Below are positions 8,362 through 11,115 of a stretch of DNA of 11,115 nt, one piece after another (the first letter of the stretch is position 1; each line of letters starts with the position of its first letter). Location of the stretch: the NCBI GenBank assembly GCA_016210895.1, contig JACQTG010000113.1, forward strand, positions 1 to 11,115, read 5' to 3'. The stretch comes from Acidobacteriota bacterium. GTDB taxonomy: Bacteria; Acidobacteriota; Terriglobia; Acidoferrales; 2-02-FULL-67-57. Below the pieces are notes generated by a model that was not told where the DNA came from, did not search any database, and worked only from the letters and a program-made list of their open reading frames with translations. Both the position numbers and the translations under genes were made by a program.

Positions 8362-8426
8362 AAAAAGTTAAGGCTCCGAAAGAGACTCCCCACCGTGGGC
8401 TTGGCCGGGAGGCTCTCGTCGGAGCC
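8362..8426 (-). terminator. Hairpin plus T-run between shell and dehydrogenase genes (possible partial terminator)
   Basis: The 88-base gap between the two microcompartment genes holds an imperfect hairpin. On the plus strand 8372-8379 (GGCTCCGA) pairs with 8419-8426, 8382-8385 (GAGA) with 8414-8417, and 8386-8390 (CTCCC) with 8407-8411, giving about 17 pairs around a 16-base loop. On the transcribed minus strand the stem is followed by TTAAC and five T (8366-8362). This resembles an intrinsic terminator with a displaced, short T-run. Since the dehydrogenase lacks a clear promoter of its own, partial read-through or mRNA stabilisation is the likely role. Confidence 0.5.
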
Positions 8427-8434
8427 GAAGCGTT

Positions 8435-8740
8435 TCAGTCACCCCTGCGCGCTGCCGGAGGCTGGCCGCCTCTGGGAAGAATTGTTTCCACCTCGGCGTG
8501 CGGCCGCGGAATCACATGAACGCTGACCAGTTCGCCGACGCGCCGCGCGGCAGCCGCGCCCGCATCGGTAGCGGCCTTCACCGCGCCTACGTCTCCCCGC
8601 ACCATCACGGTTACGTAGCCTGCGCCGATGTATTCCTTGCCGATAAGAACGACATTGGCCGCCTTGACCATGGCGTCGGCGGCTTCAATCGAGGCCACCA
8701 AGCCTCGCGTTTCGATCATTCCCAGGGCTTCGTAGGCCAT
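8435..8740 (-). CDS. Hexameric bacterial microcompartment shell protein (BMC-H, PduA/EutM/CcmK type)
   Basis: Forms hexamers that tile the facets of a protein-shelled organelle. The 101-residue product is a single Pfam-type BMC domain: [20 protein letters not shown] (1-20), [11 protein letters not shown] with the edge lysine Lys26, the pore loop KEYIGAG (35-41), [19 protein letters not shown] (43-61), and VHVIPRPH (74-81) with Arg79 at the hexamer interface. Lys26 and Arg79 sit at the same numbers as in PduA. The pore loop reads YIGAG where PduA has KIGSG, so pore chemistry may differ. A short Pro/Arg tail (about 88-101) follows. It is the first gene of a two-gene unit with the aldehyde dehydrogenase. 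No BMC-P (EutN/CcmL) vertex or trimeric shell gene is present in the window. Confidence 0.97.
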   Translation of the reverse strand: MAYEALGMIETRGLVASIEAADAMVKAANVVLIGKEYIGAGYVTVMVRGDVGAVKAATDAGAAAARRVGELVSVHVIPRPHAEVETILPRGGQPPAARRGD

Positions 8741-8792
8741 CGCCCGCTACATCCCCCGCCGAGCGCACCGGTCGGCCGCTCAAGTGCGCGCA

Positions 8793-8821
8793 ACGCTAGC
8801 ACGGTTCCAGGAGCGGGTCAA
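8793..8821 (-). promoter_or_regulatory. Promoter-like sequence for the shell/dehydrogenase unit
   Basis: On the minus strand TTGACC (8816-8821) is followed after 17 bases by TAGCGT (8793-8798): a 5/6 match at -35 but only 3/6 at -10. It lies in the 111-base gap between the diguanylate cyclase stop and the shell ATG, about 50 bases before the ATG. A sigma-54-like arrangement overlaps it: GG at 8807-8808 and GC at 8795-8796 (TGGAACC, 4 bases, TAGC on the minus strand), with the correct 10-base spacing. Which, if either, is used cannot be told from sequence. Confidence 0.4.
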
Positions 8822-8851
8822 GCCGGTACGACAGAGGTAGTGGGTAGGTGG

Positions 8852-9982
8852 CTACTGCAATACGCCGGCGTTGGCGGCGGCGATGTTGTTGCGGGTGGTG
8901 TTCTTGACCAGGTACATGGCCTCGTCGGCCAGCCGGATCAAGTCGGCTTTCGTTTTGGCGTCGATCGGATAAGTGGCGATGCCGATGCTGGCGGTCAATT
9001 GCAGGTTCAATCCCTCATCGCTCAGAAATTCGTGCGCGTTCAGCCGCTCCCGGAGGCGTCGCGCAACCGTGTAGGCGCTCTCCTTGTCCGTTTGGGGCAG
9101 GAGCACGACAAACTCATCCCCGCCGTACCGAAAGGCATAGTCGATCAAGCGCAGACTGCCGCGCAGCAGGTCGGCCAATTCGCGCAAGAGCTTGCTGCCG
9201 ATCAGGTGCCCGTAGGTGTCGTTGACGCCCTTGAAGTGATCCAGATCGATGAAGACGAGCGAGAACTTGTAGCTGTAGCGATTCGAGCGGTAGATCTCCG
9301 TGTCGAGGACGAAATTGAGGTGGCGCACGTTGTAGAGGGCGGTGACGTCGTCGGTGATCGTCAACTCGTGGATATGCTGCACGTGCAGGGCGTTTTCCAG
9401 CGCAATGGCGGCATAGTCGGCCATGGCCTGCAAGAGCAGCAAGTCCGACTCATCGAACGGTCGCTGGCCCACGTAGTTGATCAACTCGATCACGCCCAGG
9501 ATCCGGTCCTTGCTCCGGATGGGCACGCAGACGATCGACCGGGTGCGCATTTCCGTTTTCTTGTCGATCCCGGAGAAAAAGCGCGAATCTTTGCTCACGT
9601 CGGGCACGATCGCCGCCTGGCCCGTTTGCGCCACCCAGCCCGCGATTCCCTCCCCCATCTTGAGGCGCACGTCCTTCAACTTGGCTGCACCCTCGCCGGT
9701 GGCAATCTGGAAGTACAGCTCGTTCGTCTTCTCATCCACGAGCAGCAGCGACCAGGTGTCCGGGTGCAGAAACTCCTGGATTTTTTCCATAATCGTCTTC
9801 AGCACCTGGTCGACCTGCAGGGTGGAGGTCAGGGCCTTGGCGATGTCGTGGAAGACAGAGAACTCCTCCAACTTCTTGCGCATTTCGGTGACGGCGTCAA
9901 CTACGAAGCCGGAAGGGGAGGCCACAGCGGGTTTGTTCCCCGCGCGTTTCCCCTGTCGGTTCTTAGGTTTGCGCGACGGCAT
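8852..9982 (-). CDS. GAF-domain diguanylate cyclase
   Basis: Predicted cytosolic enzyme making cyclic di-GMP from two GTP. From the ATG at 9982 it has 376 residues: a basic N-terminus (SRKPKNRQGKR), a GAF sensor domain (about 41-200, with KMGEGIAGWVAQTGQAAIVP at 108-127 and SIVCVPIRSKDRILGVIELI at 149-168), then the GGDEF domain (about 209-370). The metal-binding block is FIDLDHFKGVNDTYGH (244-259), the active-site loop is GGDEF (287-291), and an RLID (278-281) five residues upstream fits the RxxD product-inhibition site. The frame continues open to 10219, but that longer start would run through the divergent promoters and into the RodZ-like gene on the other strand; a good promoter ending at 10041 supports 9982. 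No membrane segment is seen, so the GAF ligand should be cytosolic. The ligand is unknown. Confidence 0.93.
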   Translation of the reverse strand: MPSRKPKNRQGKRAGNKPAVASPSGFVVDAVTEMRKKLEEFSVFHDIAKALTSTLQVDQVLKTIMEKIQEFLHPDTWSLLLVDEKTNELYFQIATGEGAAKLKDVRLKMGEGIAGWVAQTGQAAIVPDVSKDSRFFSGIDKKTEMRTRSIVCVPIRSKDRILGVIELINYVGQRPFDESDLLLLQAMADYAAIALENALHVQHIHELTITDDVTALYNVRHLNFVLDTEIYRSNRYSYKFSLVFIDLDHFKGVNDTYGHLIGSKLLRELADLLRGSLRLIDYAFRYGGDEFVVLLPQTDKESAYTVARRLRERLNAHEFLSDEGLNLQLTASIGIATYPIDAKTKADLIRLADEAMYLVKNTTRNNIAAANAGVLQ

Positions 9983-10013
9983 CAAGTCCGGGTGTGCGTT
10001 GCTTCTGCGGCCA

Positions 10014-10025
10014 GACGTGAACGTC
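10014..10025. repeat. Short inverted repeat in the cyclase leader
   Basis: GACGT and ACGTC are separated by two bases, and a third ACGT follows at 10027-10030, so ACGT recurs three times at 6-base intervals (10015, 10021, 10027). It lies just downstream of the expected transcription start of the diguanylate cyclase, where a repressor could bind. Short enough to be chance. Confidence 0.25.
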
Positions 10026-10040
10026 AACGTATCGTCGGCT

Positions 10041-10069
10041 ATTATACTTGCGCGCGCACGGCCAAACAA
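10041..10069 (-). promoter_or_regulatory. Sigma-70-like promoter for the diguanylate cyclase
   Basis: On the minus strand TTGTTT (10064-10069) is followed after 17 bases by a perfect TATAAT (10041-10046). Transcription would start near 10034, leaving a leader of about 50 bases before the ATG at 9982. This is the best -10 box in the window and supports the shorter start of the cyclase. Confidence 0.6.
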
Positions 10070-10077
10070 TAAAACAT

Positions 10078-10107
10078 TTGACACCTGCGAAAACCCCGCC
10101 CTATCAT
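10078..10107 (+). promoter_or_regulatory. Sigma-70-like promoter for the RodZ-like gene
   Basis: A perfect TTGACA (10078-10083) and TATCAT (10102-10107, 5/6) are separated by 18 bases. Transcription would begin near 10114, about 30 bases before the ATG at 10143. Only 8 bases separate its -35 box from that of the divergent cyclase promoter. Confidence 0.65.
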
Positions 10108-10142
10108 CAGGATAAGTCAACCCTTCCGGGAGAGCGTCCGGG

Positions 10143-10943
10143 ATGGCTTCCTTCGGCGAAAACCTGAGGCGTGAAAGGGAGTTACGCGGGGTCACGCTAG
10201 CCGAGCTGGCGGAGGCCACGAAGGTCAGTGTACGCTACCTGACGGCGCTCGAGAATGACCAGTTCGACCGCCTGCCCGGGGGAGTCTTCAATCGCGGGTT
10301 TGTGCGTTCGGTGGCCCGCTACCTGGGCCTGGACGAGCGCGAGTGGGTGGGGGCGTTTGTCCACGCCGCCCGCGAGGAACCGGAAATCCTGGCCCGCTAC
10401 GCGCCGGCTCCGCCGGCGGCGCGAACGCCGCGCCAGAGTTGGACCGGCTTTGTGCTCCTGCTGGTTCTGTTTGGGGCGGGCTTGTTCGCCGTCCATAGTG
10501 TGCGCGCGCGTCGGGCGGCGGAGACCTTGCCGGCGCTGTTCTTTCCCAAAGCAAAAGCTCCCGAGCCAGCTTCACAGGCAGCTGCAGCCACCTCCACCCC
10601 GATTGTACCCACCGCGAACGCCTCTCTCACCAAACCCGCGCCGTCAAACCAGCCGCCAACGGTCCAGGCGGAAGAAACCCTGATTGACCTCCAGCTCCAG
10701 GTCTTCAGTATCGAGGACGCTTGGGTGAGCATTTCGGCTGACGGTCGGATACTGTATGAAGGCATGATGAAGCCGCGCGAAACGCGCGTGTTTCGGGCCG
10801 ACAGTCACCTGGACGTGCGCACGGGCAATGCCAGCGCGCTGGTTCTCACCCTGAACGGGGAAACGCTGGCTCCACTCGGGAATCCAGGAGAAATAAAAAC
10901 CATCTCGCTCTCCCGCAAGGACCTAGCGACAGCGCGTCCCTAG
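10143..10943 (+). CDS. RodZ-like helix-turn-helix membrane protein
   Basis: Bitopic inner-membrane protein resembling RodZ, which links the MreB cytoskeleton to the cell-wall elongation machinery. The 266-residue product has a Cro/RodZ-type helix-turn-helix (about 4-66: FGENLRRERELRGVTLAELA, ATKVSVRYLTALEND, then FNRGFVRSVARYLGLD), a juxtamembrane basic/Pro segment, one transmembrane helix (about 100-119, WTGFVLLLVLFGAGLFAVHS), an Ala/Pro/Thr-rich linker (about 132-176), and a C-terminal beta domain (about 181-255, IDLQLQVFSIEDAWVSISAD) like the DUF4115 domain of RodZ. GGGAGAG (10128-10134) lies 8 bases before the ATG. It is transcribed divergently from the cyclase and followed after 5 bases by another gene. 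A membrane-bound regulator with the same layout is possible, as no mreB is in view. Confidence 0.85.
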   Translation: MASFGENLRRERELRGVTLAELAEATKVSVRYLTALENDQFDRLPGGVFNRGFVRSVARYLGLDEREWVGAFVHAAREEPEILARYAPAPPAARTPRQSWTGFVLLLVLFGAGLFAVHSVRARRAAETLPALFFPKAKAPEPASQAAAATSTPIVPTANASLTKPAPSNQPPTVQAEETLIDLQLQVFSIEDAWVSISADGRILYEGMMKPRETRVFRADSHLDVRTGNASALVLTLNGETLAPLGNPGEIKTISLSRKDLATARP

Positions 10944-10948
10944 CTGCG

Positions 10949-11115
10949 ATGGCGGAACTCCAGGAACAGAAGCTCCTCGAAACCTTTCGCAAAGGTAAGG
11001 CGCCGGCCGCCATCAAGCGGGCTGCCTCACGCGGCACGATGCCGGTCGCGGCCGACGAGCTCCTGGAAATTCTGGTCCTGTTGACGCGCGATCCCGACCC
11101 CACCTGCAGCGAGAC
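10949..11115 (+). CDS. Unrecognised protein, N-terminal 55 residues only
   Basis: An ATG 5 bases after the stop of the RodZ-like gene opens a frame that runs off the right edge without a stop. The visible part begins MAELQEQKLLETFRKGKAPA and contains a helix-forming segment AADELLEILVLLTRDPDP (about 36-53) reminiscent of the start of HEAT-like or other alpha-helical repeat proteins. No ribosome binding site is obvious, but the tight spacing suggests co-transcription and coupling with the upstream gene. The family is not recognised and no function is proposed. Codon use matches the neighbouring genes, which supports it being real. Confidence 0.65.
   Translation, partial: MAELQEQKLLETFRKGKAPAAIKRAASRGTMPVAADELLEILVLLTRDPDPTCSE

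Noticed and set aside
6586..8526. A 646-codon open frame on the plus strand opposite the aldehyde dehydrogenase
   Set aside because: It is antisense to a clearly conserved enzyme, runs on into the shell gene, has Arg/His/Gly-rich low-quality protein and matches no family. Long shadow frames are expected in GC-rich coding DNA.
8498..10072. A 524-codon open frame on the plus strand opposite the shell protein and diguanylate cyclase
   Set aside because: It crosses two genuine genes and their intergenic region, and its product shows no recognisable domain; it is a coding-strand shadow.
9983..10219. A longer 455-residue version of the diguanylate cyclase starting at 10219
   Set aside because: The extra 79 residues would be encoded across the divergent promoter region and antisense to the start of the RodZ-like gene. 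They look like non-coding translation, and the TATAAT at 10041-10046 lies inside them.
10944..10948. Possible terminator or promoter between the RodZ-like gene and the last partial gene
   Set aside because: The gap is only 5 bases; there is no room for either, and coupling is more likely.
1..11115. Search for CRISPR arrays, insertion sequences, tRNA genes or phage genes
   Set aside because: No regularly spaced repeats, transposase motifs, terminal inverted repeats or tRNA-like cloverleafs were recognised by eye; coding density and codon style look uniform throughout.

Overview
The window is a gene-dense, GC-rich stretch of a Gram-negative chromosome. The lipopolysaccharide (LPS) export genes, sigma-54, RapZ and an MsbA-like flippase imply an outer membrane. 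A very long LptC/LptA fusion, a variant RapZ P-loop and a GAF-GGDEF protein of this style suggest Acidobacteriota. The phylum is inferred from remembered gene style, not from a search. No rRNA, tRNA, CRISPR array, insertion sequence or prophage gene was seen.

Layout, positions 1-9982, all on the minus strand (read right to left): a cytosolic GAF-GGDEF diguanylate cyclase (9982-8852); a hexameric bacterial microcompartment (BMC) shell protein (8740-8435); a CoA-acylating aldehyde dehydrogenase with an unusual two-part C-terminal extension (8346-6592); a 732-residue fused LptC/LptA-like LPS bridge (6529-4331); lptB (4327-3602); rpoN (3589-2156); rapZ (2142-1228); and an MsbA-like ABC exporter cut by the left edge (1149-1). 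Positions 10143-11115 are on the plus strand: a RodZ-like protein, then the first 55 codons of an unrecognised gene.

Sigma-70-like promoters read by eye divide the minus strand into probable transcription units: the diguanylate cyclase (promoter 10041-10069), shell plus dehydrogenase (8793-8821), lptCA-lptB-rpoN-rapZ (6549-6578), and the exporter (1194-1223). A plus-strand promoter at 10078-10107 serves the RodZ-like gene and lies back to back with that of the cyclase. Gaps inside the lpt-rpoN-rapZ unit are 3, 12 and 13 bases, so it is almost certainly one operon.

Functionally, the lpt/msbA block covers inner-membrane flipping and trans-envelope transport of LPS, joined to sigma-54 and RapZ, an association also seen in Proteobacteria but here without hpf and ptsN. 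The shell/dehydrogenase pair is a minimal microcompartment module: it could convert an aldehyde to acyl-CoA inside a protein shell, but no vertex protein, phosphotransacylase, alcohol dehydrogenase or aldehyde-generating enzyme is present here. This module, especially the dehydrogenase tail and the terminator-like hairpin between the two genes, is the least ordinary part of the window.
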